Shown here piece by piece: positions 23,621-34,437 of a DNA stretch of 64,000 nucleotides. The DNA lies in assembly GCF_012273895.1 (NCBI RefSeq), contig NC_052111.1, forward strand, positions 8,938,759 through 9,002,758, in the 5' to 3' direction. The position numbers and the translations under genes were made by a program. This stretch comes from Zerene cesonia (lineage: Eukaryota > Arthropoda > Insecta > Lepidoptera > Pieridae). Below the pieces are notes generated by a model. The model did no database searches. It was not told the origin of the DNA and saw only the letters and a list, made by a program, of their open reading frames with translations. How positions within the stretch are numbered: the first letter of the stretch is position 1; each line of letters begins with the position of its first letter.

Positions 23621-24827
23621 ATTTGTATAATTATTTATTGAATTCAGAAATTTTCTCATTTAGAGCATTTGAAATAGCAGTTTTTCTATTCATAAATGTC
23701 AATGTTTACGAAAATATAAGTAATTTTTAAATAAATAACAATAAAGAATATAAATTAATATTTTTTTTTTACAAAACAAAGTGAATATAGAACTTTTATC
23801 ATTCATATTAATTGTAATATACGAAAAAACGATTTTAAGTTGTTAATATGAAATTAATAATATAATGGATGATTTCTCCCAATATCTTTAGTTTCTATTG
23901 GCTTTAAAGCATATGACAAATATTATGTCTAGGTTTTAATACTAAAAGTGTTTGCGGAATAAAAAGATTAGTGAACGCTGATATTTAGGCAACATTTTAT
24001 AACATATACGCTAGAAATATTTGATAAAATTCATTTAGTTTCGTACTAGAATTTTGTGTTTATTTTTATTACTCAATGTAAATTCTGTATTTAAATAAAA
24101 AAAATTATAAATTCATAAATTAATCAGCTTATCATGTTGACGAAACATATCTATTGTTGAAAACATGTCAATGTGTGTTCTATGTGACGCTGCGTTAAAT
24201 GATTCAAGTCACAATTAAGTTAAAATGGCCTAGGTACCATAGTTAATGCTAGTTTTGACAAAAACGCGTTGTGTAAATTATGAGAAATATATATATCATT
24301 AATGTATATTATATTTAAATTATTAAAGCTATTGAAGTTATATTAGAAAATTGTAATTATATATGTGCAAGGGATAAATTTTAAATGTTTATGTATGTAA
24401 TATGTTGATGTTGTTATAGATGAAGATACCTTTACATTTTATATGTTTAACTTCAGGGCATATAGTGGAATATAATATGTGCTTTTAAATTTACCTTTTC
24501 CATTACATAGATTCATCGGATAAAGATTCAAATTCAGTTGCAAATGTTAAATGCAATCTAAGAACAAAAATTCATCAAAAACAAAAAAATAATCAAATTA
24601 TTTTAGTATCCCTTTCCACATTGCAATGAAACTTCGATTTTTGATCATATAATTTTTTAAATTGAATAAACGCATTTATAACACTATATTTCCTAAAGAT
24701 ACAATCATTTCCGTATTTAATTTAAACGTAGTGGTATTTGTAATGAAGTTCTTTTTTATATTTTGAAATTTTATAAATAATATGCTAAGCTTAATTATCT
24801 TAATTAGTTTATTGTAAGAAATTTTTA
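23621..24827. other. convergent intergenic region between UBA5 and MSH5
   Basis: About 1.2 kb, very AT-rich. It holds the UBA5 poly(A) signal (AATAAA at 23740) and a minus-strand AATAAA at 24813-24808 that would serve MSH5. No exon or recognised repeat was found. Confidence 0.55.
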
Positions 24828-27800
24828 TTAAATTTCTTCGGAAATCAGCTGTTTCTTTATTTTATGCGTGATTCTGTTTAATTTTTCCATTATGTTTTTG
24901 TTTGGCTGTGGAAGTTCGTTATTCTGAAATACAAATATTGTATCAAGGTATAGTATCAAAATCATTCAGGAATAAAATAAAATTATTTATGTCTAAAATT
25001 ATATCCATCTCGAAATATCATCTGAAGTTACTTTTATTCATTCAAGTAGCCTTTTTCAAAATTATTTAGTATAAACCAAAGGGTATTTCGATAGAACTAT
25101 TTAAATCGCAGAAGAAAATATGCCTTTTTTATAAAAGGCTTTCGCTAAATTCATTCAATGAAATAATTGCTTTGAGAAAAGGATATTACGACCGTGTTTC
25201 GTGCGTTACTTGGCGGGGGTATTGCCGAGCCCCTAGATATTAAATCTTAATATATATAAATTATGTGTCAGATTGTTTATCCGAGATGGAGTCCTAAATT
25301 ACTCCACCGATTTTTATCAAATTTGCATACCATATGCAGTTTGATCTTACTTAAAAGATAGTATATTATTTTAATTACGATTAATGACTACCCGGGCGCA
25401 GCCAGGGCGTGCAGCTAGTATTAATGAAATAAGCCTACATTCATAGCATGCAAGACGTGTTTCGCTCGCGACAGAATATGTCCGGCAATGCCACTGGAGC
25501 ACGCCACCTGGTGGGCGAAACTTGACTCACAACTACCCTCTGTTATACGAAAGAGAAATATCACTTCGCCGTCTTCGATTATGTGTTCGAAACTCTGGAA
25601 TGAAATGAGTTTCGTACACTTTTTGTTCTGGTTTGTTTTTCAGTGTTTTAATGTTATTTAAATTGAAATTAATTTAAATTCAGTATAGTATTACGTGTAG
25701 CACTTTTAAATAATAGTTAATTGGTGGGTTAATATATAATATCCATTTGTCAATGGTTGATTAATATTCTCTTCTTCTGGAGGGACTCATAGTCTTTATC
25801 TTTAAGCATAAGACATTTTTAAGCATAAGACTAAAATAAACTACCATGACTAATATATAATCTATTCTACTGAATATCTAACAATACTTTTGGGACGTAC
25901 AAAAAATTAAATTGAAATAAATTCAGATTAACTATCTTACCAAAAACTTAACAATCGGCGTGTCAATAATAAACTCTTTAACATTCAACAAATGCGTGGA
26001 AAGGAAGACATGCGGACACCCCTCCCCCCTAAATAAGAGCGTGTTCAGACACGCGGCGAGCAACGAGAGCCCGTCGGACTCTGAAGTGCCTTTACCGAAC
26101 TCGTCCACTAGAATGAGCGAGTTGGAAACCGATTCTTGCAGAGCTAGCGCCATCTAGCGAAGATTAAGAGACTATTTTTTATTTACTATTTGTATTTTTA
26201 AACTAAATATTTTTTATCTATTATTTCTAATTTTACCAGATCATTGAGAAGTGGTGATTTAATTCTAATTTTATAAAATAAATACGTATAACATACTAAT
26301 TAATTAATTTAAGTATTTGTGTTTTATTTTTATTAACAAAAACGATCACTTTTTCATGAGTGACTCCGAGCCGCAACCTAATTTAAGACGTTGTCACGTC
26401 AATAAAGCTTTGTCACCTGTCTAAGGTCTATAAGGAACGCAGACATATGAGCCGCTATGCATTCAGTTGACTGAATCCTGGTGAATATATTGGATACGAT
26501 ACCAATGGTGGCTGATTCCGCTGGCACAAAGCTACCAATATGAGCTAAATATACTATTAGACCTGAAATAAGTAAAAGCAGGGATAACACTGAGTAATAT
26601 TCCTGTTTTTAGAGTTCCGTACTTCGCTTCAACGTTTTGACATATTTTTAAGAACTTCTTATAAAATCTTTCGCTTATTGTATCTGTGACTAATATAAGA
26701 GTAGCTGGAAGACATATATTTAAAGACATTATTCATTAGAATGGGCTTAAACATCATAAAATGGGTGCCTATAAATAACGTAATCGTTATAGATTCAGCC
26801 TAAACGCAAAAGTGAGATCGTGAAGTAATTCCTTTACGATCCGCAGTTCAGAAAGATTTTTTATTGGAAATGAGGGCAAGACTTTATTTGGAAATCGTCT
26901 AATATAGTACACACCAATTTGTTTCATGTACACCGACTTCCCACTTGCATTAGGTCCAGTCAAGATTTTAACAAAGCCAGCTTCTAGACTACTGTCTGCA
27001 TCATTTGGTACAAAATTGTCACACGTCGTGAGGTATAAGGGATGCTTTCCTTCTTTTATTTTTATAAGTTTGTCTGAAGTTAACTCGGGGCGTGTGAAAT
27101 TGAGTTCTTTACATGCTTTCGATATTGCTATAAGACTGTTTTAAAAAAGTTATAACATTACTAGTATGTAGTATGATTTATTTTAAGGACATTTTAAAAC
27201 TGTCATGATATGAAAATCATTTGATTTTTTGTAAGCCTTTTTCCAGGTAATGATCCTGGTTAGGACTGCAGACAAAGCGCGAAGGTAAAACGTACAAGTC
27301 CACAAGTATGTGTGCTTCTTAGAAGGGACTTAATAACTTGATTGCTTAAAAAACCGATCAAGGAAATGAAAGACAAGCATCTGCCTTATGTATCCCTTGT
27401 GGGACACCACTTAATAATATCATAGTCATAGAAGGAATCTTTCATACGTAAGAAAATTGGGAAATATAAATTCCTCACCAGTCTAATTCAGCACATTTGT
27501 CTATAAGTGCCGCTAACGTGTGCAAATTCTCCAATATAATGGTAGTGAGACGCATCATTATGCGGGTTTCATGGGCCACTATTTCTGGGTAAGTGTCGCC
27601 TATTATCGAGTCTAATTCTGTACATAAACGTAGTAAAACAAATAAAATACAAAGTGGTAAAATTAAATTTTTTGTGTTATGAAAAATATTTTTTTTCATA
27701 TTGCATTAAGTATTGTATTATTATAAATATCGTATCACAGAAAAAGGAATCTTGGTAAATTATTTAAAAACATTATAATAATTTGTGTTTCACCTACCTT

Positions 27801-30800
27801 CACATCCCTTGCTTTTGTAATGAATGTAATCATTATTCTGAAACTGCAATTAATGTTTAAGGTTATAAAAATTAGTAAACACCTGAAAGGTATTTTACGT
27901 TGTCCAACTCTTTAAAGACATAAATAACAGCATCATAAAGCATAAACAGAGAATTATAGAAACTGATAAGTCTCTATAATCTTACCATAAACTTCATATC
28001 AGGTAATTCCTTTTGCTCCATAGTAAGGTTATCAGCCCAGGCCTTAACCCCAAGGAGGTAACCCAAATGGGGCATGTACAACATAGTACACTCTTCTATG
28101 AAAGTCGGTAAACGGTCCATCTCTACTTTGGCCGTTTCTGACATTAAACCGTGTAGGCTGGCCATTATCTGTTTCTCTTTAATTGAAAAGAACTTGTAAT
28201 AACAATAACATTCTAATCTTTGAGACTTGTTTTTATAAATATGCATTAAATTTTTTTAACATTTTTTGTAAAGTTTAGTCTTAGCAATTGTTAAAGAGAT
28301 AAAATCAACAAGGATCTAGCTATTCTTATGAAACGGTGTTGTTAAATTAGATTTTTTTATAATTTTGGACAAGGCGACTTACTCATATCCAAGTCTTGAT
28401 CGACTCCAGCTTTCACCGTGAATTTTCCTTCCGATTTTGATAAATCAAAATCGATGATTCTATTCATGTATAAGGCCATCTGTTAGCAAAATAAATTGTT
28501 GTTTTTCTAGAGACTACAATTACATAAAAGATTAAAGAAAATTAGAAACAATATTGCCTCGTATATTTTGTTTGTATCAAAATTTGCAATTTCTTCTAAA
28601 TAAGAGCTTGTACGTGCTACAGACTCACACATTTCACTTATCAGCACTGCATTGTAAAGTGTCTGAAATTATATTCAATTGACACATAAAAATGGCGTAC
28701 ATTGATAAGACAGTATTGAAATATATTTATTAGTATTAAAGATATTAATCGTTCTATACATGAAGTGTAAGATAATTCTTGTATTAAAATACTAGTTAAT
28801 TTTATTAGTTATTTTTGTTAGTTATTATGGAAATTAATCCATCACAATACAAAAATACGGTAACCAACGTTATAAAGGGATTTCCATTGATACGCCTTTG
28901 CAGACAACGCTTTTATTTTTGCTAGTATTCCCTGAAATAACACAGCGTTATAAACAACAAAAAAAATGTTTTTTAATTTATTTAAGAAATTGACACAGGA
29001 ATAACACATACGTTAACATTTTTGATAAATCGTAGCGAAGCACAAATGTTTCTGACAACAGAATCACTCTGTGGTTTCATGAAGAAGGCTATAGCATCTT
29101 GGCGCTGTCTCAGCGTAGTGAGATCCTTTGTAGGGTGACGTAATAGTATTCTGTAGATAACAAATAAATAATACAATAGAATTCGAAAAAGGTAAATTAC
29201 AATGGAATTTATTTGTTGAGACTCAAATGTCTGATTTATCTATTACTGTAATTAGTATTTTCGAAGTAGTTAAGTAGTATGTACGGTCTACATCTTAGAG
29301 CTATAAGTTATTTTCAACCGATTCCAAAAAAGGAGGAGATCTCAGAGCTTTCGACTGGGTGCACCGGTATTTATGATTCTTTTTTTAAAAGCTGCTGCCT
29401 CCCATGTCCCCTTTAAATTTGGTCTAGTTCTGACAAGAAGTTTTCGTTTTTGTTTTAAATAATTATTCACAGTTGTATAAACAAATGATGAGAACTAATT
29501 TTTGGACATTATTTTTCTATAATTTAACCCTTAAACTATAAAATATTCGCTACCTCATCCGTCTATGGCCAACTTTCGAAGAGCATTTGCTAAAAAGTTG
29601 GAACAAACTCAGGCCCTCTTTGTTCGAGCCTTGTACCCCTTTCTTGAAGTTGCTCGGATGGGACTGAGTGCTGAATATTTGTAGACCTTTATATGTGTCT
29701 TCGTCTATTGTTACTATGTCGGATCTAATAGGATATTTTATATTCTATACTCAAACTCAAAATTCAAACATTTATTTATTCAATGAGACTTCTCTTAGAC
29801 TCACTTTTAAATCGTCACAACATACTTTTTTAAATTTGTCACAGTAATAGCATCTTGATCTAGATATAGCTTAGGTAGAGAGCCCTAGCACGACCTAAAT
29901 ATCTGTCGTCTGATTATCTCCGTCACATTATAACACTAATAGGTAAGTATTGAACGAAAAGCATTTAGGTATAAACAAGTTCTCAATAGAAAGAAAGGTA
30001 AAAAAAACAAAATACAATCAATAAGTAAAGGTAAATCAATTAAGATTAAAAGAAACGAAACAAGGTCAATCGTTGGAGAAATTGAAATTTTTTTGTATCA
30101 CGGGCTTTATTTCGAATTTATTATAGGAAGCATGAAATACTAAGCATACCCATGTTGATTATAGTCGTTATGAAAAAGAAATGCAAGCTGATTCTTTAAT
30201 ATATTAAAAAGCACAAACAATCGATAATAATTATACCTAAAATTACATTAATATCCTAAGAAAATAACAAACAAGAAAAACTCACAAAGAAATTCTCTTC
30301 AAGCCCAAAAACTGTGGTTTGCTGTGCAAATCCATGCACAAGTTAGACCAATTCAGGTCTAGATACCTGAGCAGAGTGCCTAGGGTGTGCACGCTCTGGT
30401 TTTGTGAGAAATCCAGGACCGTACGGAGAAACATGGTTCGTTCCTCGTCAGTACAATTTGGGGGTTCGTTGGGTAAGGATAGGGAAAATATACGACGTTT
30501 GCATGCTTCGAAATCTATTAATAAAGAAAATGTATGCTTGTTTGTAATGTTACAATAGTGGGATTTTGGTAATAATGCATAAGTATTGTAGAGTATTATT
30601 GTTTACGTAATACTAAGAATGATTTTTAATCAGATGCATTTATAACTATGAAGCATACCATATTTATGAAAAATCAACTAATATTAAAAATTTTGTTCGT
30701 CCGTTTAGTCTGCTGCTACCAATACTCGTAGTTCTAGACCAATTTTCATGGGTTGAAGATAATATAGGTGTAATTCAATGAATTTTTTTTTATGGAAAGC

Positions 30801-33705
30801 AATTATAATGGGTTACAAAGACCTGCTTATTGATTTATAATGTTAAATCACAATAAACTCACTGTAATCTTTAGAAGACACAAAAATTAGTTTGCATTTC
30901 CCATCAACGTTTGTTTCATCGTCAAAAACGATTCTCTTCACCGCGCTTACAAAAGTCCCCTGACTTTTACTGTCCAGTATTATTTGTATGGGCTCTACTT
31001 GGCGGAACAGTGATACGAAAATTTGGTGTTCTGGCGCTCGATCTGATATTTCTTCGAGAATTTGAAGCTATAGTCGTAAAAATAAAAAGATACAACTAGC
31101 AACTAATTGATCGAACAAGAAGAATAATAAAACAAATAGAATAGAAATATTGTAACTGCTTAATTCATTTTTTGATTGTAAATCTCACATTCTTATGTAA
31201 ATGAACGATGAATTAAATCTTTGGAGCTACATGATTTTTGAAGTTGGTTTTTTCGTTATTGTTATATTTTTTTATTATAATATATAATATTATATTATAC
31301 ATAATAATTCCTAAGTCGACTTAGCACTTTTACAAATTATAAATGTTTAAATAGCGTAGCGAAGGACAGAATCCAATGGCAGTTGTTGGACATTCTGAAC
31401 AAAGTAAAGAGACATTTTACGATTAAACTAATTTAACAAATTAAAACAAATACCTCTCCAGTTTGTAAAGTATAGCTGGCCGCCCCGAGTTTACCTGATT
31501 TACAGCTGACGGCGAGCAGGCGCTACAACACGTCCAATCATCTCAATCATGGAAATTAACTATTTATTTAATACTAGCTGCGCCCGCGGTTTCACCCGCG
31601 TAAGTCTGTATCCTGTAGGAATATCGGTATAAAAAGTTGCCTATATGTTATTCCAGTAGTCCAGCTGTCTACGTACCAAATTTCATTACAATCGGTTCAG
31701 TATTTTGCGTGAAAGAGTAACAAACATGCATCCATTGTAATGATATTGTTAACTTTATTTTATAGTCTATAACATTTCTTATATACGTAGATAGCTGGAC
31801 AACTGAAATAACACATAGGAAACTTTTTATCCCGATATTCCCACGGTATACAGACTTACACGGGTGCAACCGCGGGGCGCAGCTAGTTGGCTAAATATGT
31901 ACCACGGGCGAAGCCGGGGTGCATCGCTACTTAGATAATAATATAATTACATGGGAAATAAACTAAACTCAAGTGTAACAACGTATTTTCTTTCTTTCTT
32001 AGTAATGCATGAAAATATTACAATCTGATATTTGTTTTGTATACACATTTCTATAATTGCCATAGTAATAATCTAAAATCTATATTAAACAATGCGTGTT
32101 GAATATCATTTGAGGTCAGTTAATGTTGAGTATGCGACTAGTACAAACATTTACGTCTACCGTGGCACTATTTAGCGATTAAATCTGTCTTAATATTACC
32201 GAGACTAAGGTTCAGTACTGTCCTACTAATATTATAAATGCGAAAGTTTGTAAGGATGTGTGTGTGTTTGTTGCTCTTTCGCGCAAAAACTGCTGAACCG
32301 ATTGCAATGAAATTTGGTACGTAGACAGCTGGACAACTGGAATAACGTATTGGCAATTTTTTATCCCGATATTCCTACGGGATACGGACTTACGCGTGTG
32401 AAACCGCGGGGCGCAGCTTGCATTGAATAAAGATAAAAAATATTGAAAATGTGTAAATTCTATATAAATCAAGTATTTCTTACTTTACGGTTTTTTAACC
32501 ATGAAACAGACTTTAATTTTAAATTTAACTTGAACAGATTATAACAATAAATACATTTTTATTTTTATTTATTTATAATGCTTTATTGCACAAACTTATA
32601 CAAAAACAGCAAGAATAAAAAGAAAAAAAAAAGACATCGTTTGTGCAAGAGGCGGCCTTATTGCTTAACAGCAATCTCTGCCAGGCAACCTGGTTGGAAA
32701 GGAAATGTACGAAGTTCTGGGATAGTGCAAAAGTAACAAGTATCTAATAATGGAAGGATATATATATATATATATATATATAATAAAAATAAATATTATA
32801 AGCAACATAAATACATATATATATACATAATAGTAAATACATATAAAATATATATACGTGTATAAAATATTAATTCATACATAAACATACATACACAAAG
32901 AGTGAAACAAGAAAAATAAAGCGAAGAAAAACAATGGCTAGCGACGTCAGCAAGGAATACAAAAGATAGAGAGCACACACACACACTACAGTAGGGAAAA
33001 GTAGTGATCTTTTAATAACGTTTTAAAAGAATTCAGCGATTTAGCGCGTCTAATACTCTCAGGTAGAGCATTCCATAGTTGAATAGCTCGGACAGCGAAA
33101 GTTTTTACGGTTTTATAAGTTTTTACATGGATATATGATTCATACATGGATGGATTTATGGATGTTTGTTAGTCTTTCACACGAAATCAGCGTATCGCAT
33201 TTGTATAAAATTTGGTACAGAGAATAGAATATAGTCTGGTACCGAGCGAGCGACGCCGCGGGTTAAGTACAGCTAGTAACTAGATAGTAATTAACATTTA
33301 CTATTAAATTATACGAAATTACCTCCTCGTTATCTGATTCATCCGTATCTAGGTTTTCGGTATCATTTCTGTTGGGCAAAACATTTTTATTTCTGAAAAT
33401 ACATCATATTTTTAGTTCATATAAAATAATTTTTCACGTTATATTATTTGTAAAGTAAGTACTTTTCTATTTAAAAACAAATAATTCATATAAAAAAATG
33501 TTCATGTTTAAATAACATCAATAACGAAAAAAATGTAACAAGTATTAGGTTGAGAAATTTTTGAAGAATCGAAGATAAGAGTATTATGTTAATCAGATAT
33601 AAATACACACCTTATGCATTTCGAAATAATAAACTGATGAGAAATTTCACTGTTACTGGAGAAAGTAGACTTTGGTGCTACAGATGCAGATGTCGTTTCA
33701 TTCAT
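24828..33705 (-). CDS. MSH5: MSH5, MutS homologue 5 (meiotic recombination)
   Basis: MSH5 pairs with MSH4 to form a meiotic clamp that stabilises Holliday-type intermediates and promotes crossovers. Eighteen minus-strand exons join in frame: 33611-33705, 33323-33392, 31454-31522, 30863-31067, 30286-30514, 29554-29724, 29012-29150, 28869-28931, 28558-28662, 28383-28479, 27986-28176, 27798-27843, 27479-27617, 26915-27135, 26417-26562, 25941-26153, 25439-25594, 24828-24923. The product is 816 residues, near the usual 830. Motifs: KSGKLGAASY near the N-terminus; LQIFSTQSHPSNFKKG and the core RRMRILLRHPTKDL; Walker A GPNASGKS at 600-607; GSFVPAE; the TRIQSTE signature; Walker B LILVDEFGKGT (D679, E680); and CPHVFLSTH. 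As expected for MSH5 there is no N-terminal mismatch-binding domain with the Phe-x-Glu motif. Two junctions are unusual: exon 8 donor GTTGGT and exon 9 donor GC. All other donors are GT. Confidence 0.96.
25247..25420 (+). mobile_element. Helitron-like element beside MSH5 exon 17
   Basis: Reads tcttaatatatataaattatgtgtc ... aaatttgcataccatatgcagtttgatc ... cccgggcgcagccagggcgtgcagctagta. Same family as 18295-18481. It ends 18 nt from the last base of MSH5 exon 17. Confidence 0.65.
27236..27415 (+). repeat. degenerate 'gtgagcgtagaacc' SINE remnant, MSH5 intron
   Basis: The right part (cgatcaaggaaatgaaagacaagcatctgcc..tgtatcccttgtgggacaccactt) resembles the tail of the SINE at 35338-35544 (cgatcagtgaaacagatg...ccccagtaggggacacgggacttcact). 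The left half is too diverged to align with confidence. Confidence 0.35.
31573..31889. mobile_element. two Helitron-like 'CCCGCGG' copies in opposite orientation, MSH5 intron 2
   Basis: 31573-31740 runs from actagctgcgcccgcggtttcacccgcg to gtgaaagagtaacaaacatgcatcc (reverse copy, truncated). 31785-31889 runs from tacgtagatagctggacaactgaaataacac to gcaaccgcggggcgcagctagtt (forward 3' half). Together they form a large imperfect palindrome. Confidence 0.65.
31890..31933 (+). repeat. Lep1-like 3' end fragment
   Basis: ggctaaatatgtaccacgggcgaagccggggtgcatcgctact directly follows the preceding Helitron-like 3' end, suggesting insertion of one element into another. Confidence 0.5.
32221..32421 (+). 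mobile_element. Helitron-like element, 'CCCGCGG' family, MSH5 intron 2
   Basis: Starts tcctactaatattataaatgcgaaagtttgtaaggatg and ends gtgtgaaaccgcggggcgcagctt; nearly intact apart from a changed last base. Confidence 0.75.
32575..33115 (-). mobile_element. LINE 3' end (Jockey/CR1-type) in MSH5 intron 2
   Basis: On the minus strand, 33115-32986 encodes a conserved reverse-transcriptase C-terminus: FAVRAIQLWNALPESIRRAK, then SLNSFKTLLKDHYF and a TAG stop. The following 3'UTR includes an (AT)n tract and the block that on the plus strand reads gtgcaagaggcggccttattgctt...ctgccaggcaacc, a widespread lepidopteran LINE tail. It is truncated upstream, so only the 3' end was inserted or kept. Confidence 0.75.
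32759..32782. repeat. (AT)n microsatellite
   Basis: About eleven AT units within the LINE-derived 3'UTR. Confidence 0.9.
33120..33285 (+). mobile_element. Helitron-like element remnant, MSH5 intron 2
   Basis: Contains tttatggatgtttgttagtctttcacacgaaatcagcg..tttgtataaaatttggtacagagaatagaatatagtctggta and ends gacgccgcgggttaagtacagctagta. Confidence 0.5.
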
Positions 33706-34437
33706 TTTAATAAAAAGTCTGTTTGAATGTATTTTGAAAATTAAATTATGTATCAAAGGACGTGGTTATTGGCAGAAATCCGTCAATATATTTCCAAATT
33801 TCCCGCTCATTATCTATTAATTTTTTTTTAGAGAAAATGCAATATTATTTTTTAGTACCTAAAGATGATTATAACTGGCCAGAAATAATTGCAAAAAAAA
33901 GAAACACTTTTTGCTTTAAATTGACTTTGGTAAATTCAATTTTAAAATGTGTTTATTATTATTATTTAGGTGTAGTTTATAATAATAATTAATTATATGT
34001 AGCTTACTAGTAACTTGCTAAAGGTAATAAGGAAAAATAGAAATTTATAAAAATGTTTGAGAATTTTTATATTTATTTTAAAAGGCACTTTGGTACAACT
34101 TATAATGACATAAAGAATAGGTATATATTTTTAACATAAAATATATAATTTGATTGTTAATCAAGATAGCAAATGTTCTTAGTAAATAATGGTGAGAGCA
34201 TTTTTAGTAAAAATAGTAACATTACAAAAAAGTGATGCTCATTATTTCTAATTAATTGTGTTTTTTACGTTTCTAAAAAAACCTAAAATAAATTGGCTAA
34301 ATTTTTAAACCCTTACAAAAAAAAAAACACTGAGATCAAAGTCGAATATTCTTTCCATTTTCAAAATTTATGAAAAACAATTCGAAGCGAGTACGTGTAT
34401 CCAAACTTTAGTATAAATTTAACGTTTTTTTTTAAGT
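33706..34437. other. intergenic region between MSH5 and caveolin
   Basis: About 730 nt, AT-rich. It must contain the MSH5 promoter and the caveolin 3'UTR because both genes are on the minus strand. No clear motif was identified. Confidence 0.5.

Noticed and set aside
26532..26890. A separate minus-strand coding exon between MSH5 exons 14 and 15
   Set aside because: Short open frames exist, but exon 14 and 15 already join in phase and match MSH5 (MKQIG then LIVYLAHIGSF), so this is intron.
33762..33992. A plus-strand ORF overlapping the MSH5 upstream region
   Set aside because: AT-rich codons, no conserved motif, no splice context; it would lie in the MSH5 promoter.
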